Both the position numbers and the translations under genes were made by a program. From positions 1,290,668-1,354,667 of the forward strand of contig VZRN01003155.1 of assembly GCA_013397935.1 (NCBI GenBank): DNA of 64,000 bases, given 5' to 3'. Positions 24,161 through 34,800 of this stretch are shown piece after piece; the first letter of the stretch is position 1, and each line of letters begins with the position of its first letter. The stretch is from Dasyornis broadbenti. Its lineage: Eukaryota > Chordata > Aves > Passeriformes > Dasyornithidae. The notes below the pieces were generated by a model. The model ran no database searches. It was not told where the DNA came from and was given only the letters and a program-made list of their open reading frames with translations.

Positions 24161-26460
24161 GCAATTAAAGGGTAGGATGCCATGGCATGGGAACCCAGAG
24201 ACAAAGGGAATGAAGGAATTATCTGAATTTAGGGTGTGTGGAGTTTTAGGTCAATTAAATAAACTAAGTACTCCTAGGGAGTAAGCAGGGAAATCTCTAG
24301 ATCAGTAGTAGACAGGTGATGGAAACTTGGAGTATAGATGAAGCTCAAGGACTAAAAGGCTGAGGGTCAGTATGAGCTGACAAAAGTAGTTCAACAGGGC
24401 AATAGACGGCTAGAAGGTATCAGGGAACAGAGATTACATATATCTCAGAAAATAATAATTAGCAAAATATAACTATTGTGGGGGGTTTTCCTCTTTCCTC
24501 TAATCTTTCCCCTGTTATTGTGCAGGACTTGGAGATAGCCAGTACATTACTGATAATAATCCACACACAAAATGAGAAGAAAAAAAATAGTAACGCGAAG
24601 ACAATTACATGAATTTAGGAAAACAGACTTATTAACCGTTAATATGACCATGGAGAGGTAGATATTCTTAAATGTAAGTCTAAAAGTATTTGTTTGTATG
24701 TATACATATTTGTGTGCACATTTAAAAACCCCTGCTGTGCAGAGCACACTGCCAGGAACTCCGCAAATACAGATTGTGTGTGTGAGTGACCCATCCATCA
24801 CAAGGTGGTTACAGGGCCCCCTGAAACACTCAGCAGCACTGTCCCAAAAACCCCAGAACAATACACACAATAACCAATTATTGATGCAGACTAGTGCAAC
24901 AACCTCATGAAGACCCTAAAACTAAGAGCAGTGGTGCAGCTGTCTTTAGGGAGTACATATGACTGCAACAAGAGCCACCAGCTGTTGAGCACCATTGCTT
25001 TAGAGTCAAGTGTGAAGAACTGATCGCTACAGAGCACTCTAGTGATGCATAGGTAAGTATTATATTTAAGTGAAAATTAATTTTTAATGTCTTTCTTTAT
25101 GTTTGGTCTAGTATCTCTCTCTCGAGTCCTGGCTGCAGGAAATAGAATGCAGTAAATCAGAGGGAGATTACCAAGAGAAATGGAGAATCAGCGACAAGTT
25201 TGAATGCAGTCTCTGAGACAAACCTCTTCCATGTACGTGTCTTTACTGTAGCGAAGAGGAGAGAGCCATGGGACTATGAAACTCTAGAACTGGGGTGGAG
25301 AAAAGTAAGCAACTTGTAAAATTTTTCATGAATTCCAGAAGTTATTTAGTTGTTGGCTTGGCTTTCCACATACCAAGTGACTCCATAAAATTGGTGGATT
25401 CTAGCCTTAAAAATGCCTTTCACTGAGAACAGCATTCTAGACATGGAAAACATCATTGTGACATATCTGGCATCCAGAGAAGGAGATTGTGGCAGTCAGC
25501 TGTAAGAGAGAAGTGATGAAGTCTGGCTTTGGAAGGTTCCTCTTGGTATGTGCATTAACAGTTTGTGCTCCCAGGGGATGATGCTTGGTTTATAACATCA
25601 AAGAAATTTGGAAGGAAAGAAGTTGACACTCATCATACATGTTGAGAAAGGTCACACATTTGAAAACATGAAGTAACCACCAACTCAAATAAATAGAAAG
25701 CTACCTGCTGCTGGAGTGTTGCCCCTCTCCAACCTGTTTTGATCATCAGCAGAGTAAAGAAGTGATATATGCTAAAGAAGGAGCAGGCCAGTTAGGCAGC
25801 TGGACAGCTGCTAGAAGAAGATAAACCTAAACTCTGTTGACATCTACAGCAATGTAAAAGCAGTAACATGGATTCTGCTGTTAAAAGGCACAGAACAGAT
25901 GATGGAAGTGATTTTTTATGGGATCAAGGTATCTCTTGGCATTTCCCATTTAAATGCCTAAGTACCTGCTTTATGGTTGCTGTCTTCTTGACATATCTCA
26001 GGACCATGAATCTGTCTCCACTCACCAATGTTTTACCTCATTATTGATGCTGCAGCTTCCCATTCCTTAAGAAATCTGCAGGAATTCTTTTTTTCATCTG
26101 ACTGTCTGTCTGCTGGCCTCAGGCTAAACCAGGCTGAACACATGGTGAGAGCAAGAAAGAGGGAAAGAAAGGAAATGTAAAGCAGAGAAAGATGTCCCAT
26201 TTACATACAAAGAAGAGTTGTTTAGGAAACATCTAGTGTTTTCCCCTTCCAGCTACCCTACTGATTCTTTGGCTAGCATGAAGTAGGAGAGTAAAATGCT
26301 GCATCTGTGTGAAAGAGAGAAGCGTTTCCAGTCTGCAGATGTAGAAGCAGACACAGGATTTTCCTGTGAGAGAAACTGCTTTATGCCACACTCAATGTGC
26401 CCAACCAGACAAGTATCCTGATGAGCTTAGACAAGATTTCCAGATTTCCGAAATTTGATG

Positions 26461-26506
26461 GAAATCAGCCCTAAGAATCAGACTCCTGATTCTTAGGGCT
26501 GATTTC
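26461..26506. repeat. Perfect 21-bp inverted repeat with 4-nt loop
   Basis: Arms 26461-26481 and 26486-26506 are exact reverse complements (first arm begins GAAATCAGCCCTAAG; second ends CTTAGGGCTGATTTC), separated by ACTC. No transposon ends or neighbouring copies are evident. Confidence 0.97.
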
Positions 26507-27154
26507 AGGCCTTTCCACCCTAGTTTTGGAGCGGTGACTGTTTCTGCCCACTGCCTGCAGTGAGTCAGAACCCCAAATGCCCAAGTAGTAAATGGAATGA
26601 ATCATACAACAGTCTCAAAAACTTGAAGGATGCAGTAGGAACAACCAAGTTAGGACACTGTCTGGTTGATACCCTGGGTGAAAAAGAGGAGATAGCCAAC
26701 CTTCCCCCATATGTTTCTGGAACTGGGATAAGATTGGAAAATTAAAGCTGCCTTCGTGTGGCACTAATAAAGTCCAGGGGGAAGAGTTGGGCAGGGATTC
26801 TCCAATTATTACAGGGTAAACATTATGCAACTATCCAGATTTGCAGTTCTGCAGTTTAGCTACAAGAAGAGACTGGCCTAGTGCTCTTTTTCTACAGGTT
26901 TCAGGTCACAGTATTAAAATCAGAAATTATCACAGCTGGACACAAAAGGCAAAGAAAACATAAGGGTTATGGTCATAACCAAATCAATTGTTTTGAAGAA
27001 TTAGTGAAAGAATCTGGAGAATTTTTTGTTTTTCTCTTTCATTTGAAGAGTTTTGCCACTTAATGACAAATGTAGAAGTGTTTCTTACTTGAAAATTAGA
27101 GACCAAACAGATCACACAGAGAACACAGAAGTCTAAGTGAGAGGGGCGTACTTA

Positions 27155-27260
27155 AAACAACAAAAACCCCAAAACAAAACAAACAAAATCAATCAAACAA
27201 ACAACAAAGGCAAAAAACCCCCCAAGCACACAGAGGAAAAATCAAAGAAGAAAAAAATGC
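27155..27260 (+). repeat. A-rich low-complexity (CAAA)n-like stretch
   Basis: Interrupted runs of AACAAA, AAAAC and CAAACAAACAAC, with almost no T. This is simple-sequence DNA, possibly an old poly(A) tail remnant, although no retrotransposon body could be recognised beside it. Confidence 0.75.
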
Positions 27261-28734
27261 TGCTGCATAGGCTGGGCAGAAAGAAAGAAAAGGATGGCCA
27301 AGGCTGCATTTGTGGAACAGGTAGAATGATACACAGCTTCCCTCTTTAGGCTGACATCTTCAGTCACAGAGAAAGAGAAACTCCAAACATCCAAACTCCA
27401 AAAAGTGAGAACCAAAGGCTTTTAAATGTATGAAGCATCAGCAGACACTTGGCATCTCCTCCAGAATGAGCCCTACATCACTCGCTCCATGCAGCCCTTC
27501 TGCCTCCTTTCTCAGTGTCCAACTGTGGCAACCGGGGCTTGTTCCCTCTTGACATCCTCATGATCCAGCTTGTCAATGCAGCAGGAAAAAGAAGTGCATT
27601 TCCTTTCCCTGCAAGCCAGATAAGTACAGGGCCTTCTTGGAAGTTTTCACTTCTCAAAGAAGGAAGGATAGATGCTACCAAGAGGTGGCTGCTCACAGTG
27701 TCTCTGATGCCGCAGACGTTTTCAAGACATGCACTGTACTTAGGTGCAACACTGACTCTTGTGAGCGTGACCTAAAAAACTTGCCATTGTTGGAAAAGAG
27801 CAGCATTTCCCACATATGTTTGGCTCAGTCACACAGACAGCAGACATTGCCTGCAATGTGGCTTGCCATAAAGACCAAGCAAAAATAATGAGCGTGTGAC
27901 GCAGGAGTAGAACAGTGTCTGACCTGAACAGTTTTCAATTTCCATGAAACATACTCTGCACAACTGGCCAAGTCAATGGTCTTAGCTCCAATAGGTAAAT
28001 TTAGCTCTTTTCCTAAATTCATTCTGGAGCAATGCCACCCAAAAGGTCAGACTGCTGTCACATGATGCAATTTAAGGAAATGACAGTTACAAAAATTATC
28101 AATTTATCAAAGTGGGACTTTTCCACTAAAATAAAATTAAATTAAGAATTTTTTTTTCTTTAAATAAAGGAACAAATTAACTAGGCTTCTGATGCTTGGA
28201 AGGAGAGAGGCAGCGAGAGATTTCAGGGAGAGAAGCACCAAGAGAATGGAAAATATATGATGGTATGTTATACTGAGTCAGTCATTTAAACAATTTTATG
28301 GTTGGTGGCAAGAATAGATAGCCTGGAGACATGATTCATCACATCCTAATGAAGACGTCTAAAACAGGTCAGATGAATTCTGCTGTAAAAGAATTTCTTT
28401 TTCACTGCAGTGTTATAAACAGAGTCTAACGTGACTAGATCAGAGGTAGTTACCAGTCAAGTACAGAACAAAAGTGCATGACACGTTCAGAGGTTAGATG
28501 GATCCCACCCAAAGTCGCGGCTCCAAATTGACATTGTTTCATTAATTGTTTTTTTTTCTTGCTGTCAGCACTGAATTCACTGGCATGCAGCAAGGCTAGC
28601 AAACCACTGAGAGAAACTCAGCCTCAGCAAGAGGGGTTATACCCATGGCTAAAGAAGTGAAGGGCAGAGGGAGATCAAAGCCAATCCATAATCTTGCCTG
28701 TGCAAGAATCATTTTGAACATAATCAAACAAAAC

Positions 28735-29070
28735 AGGACCTTGACAGGTCATCTGGTCCACCCCTTGCTCTGAGGCAATATTCATCAGACTTTCTAGATC
28801 TGAACCGTTCTTGTCAAATATATGTCCAACTTGCACTCAAAAAGCCTCCAGGGAGAGAGGTGATGTTCACTTCTTTATTTACTCTTACAAATACTTTTTT
28901 AACCTAGCTAGCCTAAATTTCTCTTACTGCAATTTACATGCCATTTTCAGAGGATGAGGATAAGAGATTACTGACTTCTTTTTTCCAGCTTTTACACAGC
29001 TGAAGGCAATCTTCCTCCAACTTCTATTCCTGAGGCTATTTTTTTCAGTCTTTCACTATACATAATGCTT
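28735..29070 (-). mobile_element. Decayed CR1-like LINE fragment
   Basis: Degenerate match, read on the plus strand as the reverse complement of a CR1 3' region. It has GACAGGTCATCTGGTCCACC near the start, AAAAGCCTCCAGGGAGAGAG, then AACCTAGCTAGCCTAAATTT with CTCTTACTGCAATTT. These echo the spaced blocks of older CR1 families (ATCTAGTCCA..., CTAACCTAAATTTCCCTTGC...). It is more diverged than the other CR1 copies here, so boundaries are approximate. Confidence 0.5.
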
Positions 29071-31005
29071 GCTAAAGCCTGGGCTATTTTAATTTCAAAA
29101 TTACTAGTGGAAATGCTGAAATTAAGCTAGTCTGGACAGACCTTGCCTCTCTCAGATATCGCTGAATCATCCTATAAATTTTAATTTATCTATTTAGCCT
29201 GACAAGCACTCTGAGTTACTGGGAAGTAAAATGAGCCCAATTTTGCACAAGAGGACGCAAGGCAGAGAGGACTTGTGGCTCCCCGCTCGGGTGGTATTTC
29301 CACCATGTTCTAACTGCACACCAGAGCGAGATCCAAGCAGCACATCCAATCTCCTCCCTTGTGAGGCAGAAAGCCGAGAGCCCATGCCATAAGGGAGCCA
29401 TGGCGTGCTTTGCCCAGGTATTCAGTCATGACAGGGCAGCACAGCGCAGTTTTTCTACAATACAGAAAGATCTATGCACAGACCAAGGGCAGGATTTCAA
29501 AAGCCATTCAGACATTTTGCTTTTCAGAGATATAAGGGCTAATTCCATTCAGCTTAGAGTCAGGTACTTAATATATTTACATACCTAATGATGCAGATGT
29601 GACAAGTACTTAAACACCTTCCTCCTGATCACTTAAAGCACCTTGGTAATTTAGAAATTCTGGTAGAATCAGCCTATTAGCCACATCTGGTCTGACTGTG
29701 AGAGTCTGCTGCTCTTCACATGTTCACTTGTATCACAACATCAGTATTTTACAACTCTACTATCAATTCAGTAGAGCCTAATACCATTCAAATAGGTGTT
29801 TAGAAACATATTTCCTAATGATTAATCTAGTATTTGCATGACTGAAACTGAAGCACTTAGTGCTTTTAGGCATGTCATTACTGGTAAAAAAAGCAAGGCT
29901 TCATTCCAGGTTCTGGCATTGCTCTTGGAGTTTGCAGCAACAACTTGTGGATTCCTACTCTTTAGAGTGAGATTGTCTATAGATGTTGCCGAGAAATACA
30001 AGAGGAATGAAAGGGTGAAGAGAAATTGATAGTTTTGTCTGGTTTCCACAAGCCTTGATAGAACAGCAGGAAATCATATTTTAAACCACAATGAACCTGT
30101 CTAAAACCATCATCAGAAAATATGAATTTTGTATTTTAAAACAGGGAACTGAGCACTTATGAGCCTGCTGACTGATTCAGTAGCACCAGTAAACACATTA
30201 TGAAAATAAGGAATACACTTTGTCAGATGTAAACTTCAGGTAGCTGGAGACCATCCTGATCTATCACATGTAAATATTTTATTTTCATTACATAGTCGAT
30301 AAAGCGTGTTCAGCTTTCAAAACCCAAAAACCATTTAGAATTCTTCACTTTGAACTTTGTCTTGGCTATAGTGACTGAGAAAGAAAAGAGAATGCTCCAA
30401 AGGATCATTTATTTTATCCTCTTTTATATTACTTTCGGAAGTATCTTCTATTGTGTGGCTACGAAAAATGTCGGGATGGCTGACTTAACAGTCACTGTGT
30501 TTCACTTTTTAGTTTTTTTCTTCTTTTACATGGGAAACGTTTATGTAAGTAGCCACACCATACTTAAAAGCGCAGATTGACAAATTGGCTTTTTGTTTCT
30601 TTGCTGGCTTGAGGGGACTTTTGGGTGGGAGGTCCTATTCCTCTCATGCACTATGGTGACAGCACTAGGGACGGACAATGAATGTGAATGGGACACCCAG
30701 GATGCTGTCACCTCCACAGCCACCCTGCCCGGACCGTGGTACCTCTGCCGTACTCCAGCTCCAAGGAATCCTGTGCCAACACTCCGGTGTTAGAACCAAA
30801 ACATTCCCCGCGGAGAAACGAGTCCTCCCGCTAAAAGGGAGAACTAGGGCATTTCCGTGGAGTTCGAGCCGGGGAGGATCGGGCGGGGGAGGAAAAGCCG
30901 TGTGCGCGCCAGGGATGAACACACACAAGGGCACAGACGGAGCGAGAGGAGCGGCCGGGCCGGAGCGGGGCAGCTGCAGTGCGGACTCCACCGAGCCGGG
31001 CCGCC

Positions 31006-31014
31006 ATGGCGTGA
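31006..31014 (+). promoter_or_regulatory. Two-codon upstream ORF (ATG GCG TGA) in CpG island
   Basis: GCCGCCATGG is a textbook Kozak context, yet the frame ends after two codons. If the DSE transcript starts upstream of it and retains this segment, it would act as a minimal uORF. The same bases also resemble a YY1 site, so the motif may be used at the DNA level instead. Confidence 0.35.
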
Positions 31015-31331
31015 GGGGCCGGCGGAGCCGCGGGGGGAGGAGGAGGAGGAGGACGAAGGGGAGAGGTATGGAAGGAGGGCGGGGAAGCGGGAGGTGGAGC
31101 GGGAGGGGGGGCAGTCACTTTCTTCCTGCGTTGAAAAACGCACCCCTCCCCCCCCTCTCCGCTCCGTCCCCCGGGGCTGCGGAGGAGAAACTTTCTGGCA
31201 GGCGAGAGGCGGCCGGCGCCGGGCAGGGGCCGCGGGCGGTGAGTGCCCGTGCGGAGCGGGAAGCGCCCCCGTGCCTCCATCCCGCCCTGCGCTCGCCGCG
31301 GCTCCCGGGGCGCCTGGCGGGCGGGGAGCGG

Positions 31332-31564
31332 NNNNNNNNNNNNNNNNNNNNNNNNNNNNNNNNNNNNNNNNNNNNNNNNNNNNNNNNNNNNNNNNNNNNN
31401 NNNNNNNNNNNNNNNNNNNNNNNNNNNNNNNNNNNNNNNNNNNNNNNNNNNNNNNNNNNNNNNNNNNNNNNNNNNNNNNNNNNNNNNNNNNNNNNNNNNN
31501 NNNNNNNNNNNNNNNNNNNNNNNNNNNNNNNNNNNNNNNNNNNNNNNNNNNNNNNNNNNNNNNN
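31332..31564. other. Assembly gap (233 N)
   Basis: A run of N inside the CpG island. GC-rich promoters commonly drop out of assemblies. Long frames drawn through it on both strands are artefacts of translating N. Confidence 1.
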
Positions 31565-31690
31565 TCTCGGGGCACCCACGGGACGGGCTCCGCGTGTCCG
31601 AGGGAGGTGGGGGCGTGCGGGGGACGTGGCGCTTTCGGTGCGAAGCTTCACCTGTGGGCGCCGTGTGTAACAGCCCCGATCCTCCGCAGC

Positions 31691-31753
31691 ACCGCGAGCG
31701 CCTCCGAGCCTTGGGCTACCGAGTTCAGCCTCCCAAACAGGCGAGTGTGAAAG
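31691..31753 (+). other. DSE: Candidate DSE 5' untranslated exon or end of exon 1
   Basis: The segment ends with a good donor (GTGTGAAAG|GTAAGC) and may be the 3' end of exon 1. Alternatively it may be a separate small exon, because CCGATCCTCCGCAG directly before it resembles an acceptor. The natural partner is the acceptor at 43704. Non-coding status is inferred because the protein's start codon lies in the next exon. Confidence 0.4.
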
Positions 31754-31836
31754 GTAAGCGGTAGCATCCTTGTCTTGCACCTAGGCAAGCTGAGAGACAG
31801 GAACAGAGCGACTTGCCCGATGCAACTTCCTGCCAC

Positions 31837-31898
31837 TTCTTTTTTTTTACTTTTTTTTTTACTTTTTTTTTTTTCTTTTTTCTTTTTTCTTTTTTTCG
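31837..31898 (+). repeat. T-rich low-complexity tract
   Basis: T runs interrupted by single AC or C (TTTTTTTTTAC repeats, then TTTTTTC repeats), just inside the first DSE intron. Confidence 0.9.
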
Positions 31899-34800
31899 TT
31901 GCGAAAGTTTTAAGTGACCTGGGACCAGAGCTGTCAACTCGGGGAGCTCAGTCTTCTCAGCCCCAGGCAGCGAGTTGCAATTCCTGTAGCTAGTATTGCA
32001 TGAAAGTTGTGCATCATTACTTGGTGTGTCTCATGCCAACTCTTAAAATTCAGTATGGTATGAATGAAAGTAGCCATCCTCTCTGTTCTTCTGTCGTTCC
32101 CTCTTGAAGCAGTATAAAGCTGTGACATTTTCCTGTGTTTTCAAGTGGCTTGGTTTTTAGCTGTAAGCAATGGGAACATAAAAAGTAGACACGACTGTGA
32201 ATGAAATACAAGAAATATTGCTCAGCTTGGAGATTTTTTCGGTTACACTGAGAAGATCAACTGCAATTTAAATAACACAAAAATTTTAATATAGTCTAAA
32301 CAAAGACAAAGAAAATCTCAGCCTAAATAGTGCCACATTATGTTTATCATGCCAACTTTTACTATAACTCATTGCAGTTTTTTGAAAAACGAACAATTCA
32401 GCTGAAGGGCAGCAGTGGGAGTCAATAATTCAGATGCTGTTTATTATTGTTGCTGTTTATTTATTATTATAGAAAGACTCTAGCTGGGTAGCTTTAAGCA
32501 AGTCGCTCCACCTCTCCATGGCTCTGTTTTCTTCCTCATAAAACAGATAAATGTGCTTGCTTGCTTCAGAGGGGTGTTGAGAAGTTTAATTAATTCATTT
32601 GTTTCATAACTACTTGTAGATCCTTGGGTGCATCTTTCTACAGAAGTGTTAAGTATTATTTCAACTATGAGTTTCCTTACTGTGTCTCATTGCTCGTATG
32701 TGCTTTTCTTCAGTGACCTGAATTAGCTAAGTTTTTAGAAGTCAACAAAGCAGCAGTTCTGGATTGGGATTGTCTTGACTCTCTGTAAACTTCACTGAGA
32801 TGTGAAACCATAATATACTAACCACAGTGTATTTTAATGGGGCAGAGCTACTGGTCCTTTAAAAAATGTCATTTTCATGTTATTCAAAGTAAGAGATTGC
32901 CTTTGTTGTTTTGTGTGAAATTTTGTGATGTTTTGCATAATTTTAAGTTGCCATGAGAAACACCTGAGTGCTCATAAGATAATAAAAGAGAAAGATATGA
33001 GAATAGTTTATAAACAAATCTGTATTCTCTACTGTGAACACTGACCTCAAAAGACACTTGGTGCTCATTCTCCACTAGATCTTCATATGCAGTCTCCTTT
33101 ACAACCTGTTCTTTGGTTATAGAGAATGTTGCAAGAAAGAAATCTATGAACTGAATCATTGATTGCCTGTGGTAAAAGTTGATAGATTTTAGTTGCCTAG
33201 GCAGGCTCAGTTTTTATTGCAGTGTATATTTGTTATTGTAACTAGATATTGAGTAAATATCTGCACTACAATGGGGAGGAAAATGTGTTTAATTACCTGG
33301 TCAAATGTTAGATATGATTTTCATAGGCTGCATACAGTTATAAGTAAAAAATAGTAGCTGAAAGCTGGTTTTAGAGTGACATCTTGAGTTTGGTACTTTT
33401 TAAAGGCTCATGGGGTCTGTGTGTACCATTTCTTTTCCTTGAGGACAATGGCACCAAGTACATAAGCTTTTTAAAAACTGAATTTAAATAAACGCTAGAT
33501 CAGTGGTGGTAGAAAGTCATTCATATCACCAGGCAGCTGTTGGGTTGTGAATGAACATAGGGAGTTTATATCTTAGTAGAGAAACGGTCACATCCATCAG
33601 TACCCAGCAGTCTGAGCAGTGAAAACTGGGGTTAGATGAGGAGGTAAATGTGTCCATAAAACTGAAGTGTGTCCCTTATCTCAGAAGTGATTGCATTTAA
33701 CTAAAATTAAGTCACATTCTTAGACTTGTGTATGGAAACTTGCACATCTGGCACCCACAGCATACTATAGCAATGAGCAAAAGTAAATCTAGTTACTATT
33801 GCTATTGTTCCTGGATATTTTGCAAGAAATAAAGCCCTTTGGCAGGGTGGGGGGGAGCCTGAAGGAATTAAAAAATAAAGAAAAAAAGCTTTCCATGACT
33901 ATTGTTTTCTTGTTTAGACTTGGTAAATCCAAGTGTCTGGTGAGTGAAAGAGATTATGACTTTTTCTTAGCAAGTTCTATTTAATTGATAAATATATCTC
34001 AGCAGCAAGTTTGTCCTGACTATTCTCACCTTCTTTGCTGTGTCCATTCAGCTGAGGTAGGCTAAAGAGCGTAGTTACAGCAGTGGAGTCCCCTAAATGT
34101 TAAACCATGGTGCCAGTTCATGTTCAAGACTGTAGCCACATACTTTACATGAATAATTTAATAGATTCTGCATTTGAGTCCCTTTGAGCCAGTTTTCTGT
34201 TTAAATGGGTGAGCTTTGTACTGATGTCTCTTAGCCCAGCTAAGCCCAGCTGGGATATGGTGAGGTGTAATAATGCTGCATTTAGTAAAACCCCAAACTC
34301 TTGTGCACTGCACTTGGAGCAGATTTGGTTACGTGCTCAGGATCAGAACTGAGCAGAGAAGGGAACTAAACGAAAATAAAATTTAGCAAATGCCACCAGA
34401 GATCTCTCTCATGAATGCTTTGTTAGTAAAAGTTCAGCAGAAGTGAAGTGTTGGTAATGGAGAACTGACCAAAGTGGTCTGGTGATTTTGGGGATCACAT
34501 GAAGGACAGAGCACTGGAAATAATTTCTCATATCAGGTGCTGGCATGATACTTTCATCCACTCTTGGAATATGGTCTGGTGTGAAAGCACAGGCACAATG
34601 TGACTATTATGTACACAATCTGAAATTACCTTTGTTTAGTCTTTCTTTCTGTTTTTTGCCTTGCTTAGACTCAGAGTATGCAGTAGAAATCGGCATTAGC
34701 ATTGTTTAGAGTAGGCAAAGTATTGTAGGGACCCTGGTCAGTTGACTCATGCAGGCGTTGTACCCCAGTGCAAGAGAAATGTAGTTTTAACATAAAAGTT

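Larger units (their letters stand above)
18859..30779. other. NT5DC1-DSE intergenic region
   Basis: About 12 kb between the NT5DC1 stop and the DSE CpG island. Contents I can support are the poly(A) candidate, a GC-raised block with an ORF near 23143-23412, a short imperfect tandem duplication at 24098-24160, a perfect hairpin at 26461-26506, A-rich low-complexity DNA at 27155-27260 and a decayed CR1 at about 28735-29070. I see no multi-exon gene, tRNA or rRNA. Confidence 0.7.
30780..31760 (+). promoter_or_regulatory. DSE: CpG island, inferred DSE promoter and first exon(s)
   Basis: A sharp rise in GC and CpG content against AT-rich flanks, with an Sp1-type GGGCGGGG at 30881, a GCCGCCATGG YY1-like site near 31000, and several GGCGG/CCGCC runs. 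It lies upstream of the first DSE coding exon on the same strand. Candidate donors are CG|GTGAGT at 31239 and AAAG|GTAAGC at 31754. An acceptor-like CTCCGCAG ends at 31690. A 233-base gap removes the centre, so the start site and exon structure cannot be fixed. No gene is seen diverging on the minus strand. Confidence 0.75.

Noticed and set aside
30350..30580. 76-codon hydrophobic ORF just upstream of the DSE CpG island
   Set aside because: It has a TTG start, T-rich sequence that yields Phe/Leu/Ile-rich peptides by chance, no splice context and no recognised family.
30678..31780. Several long ORFs (up to 330 codons) across the CpG island on both strands
   Set aside because: They run through the N gap, and GC-rich sequence is poor in stop codons. 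Residues are dominated by G, R, P and A in overlapping frames of both strands.
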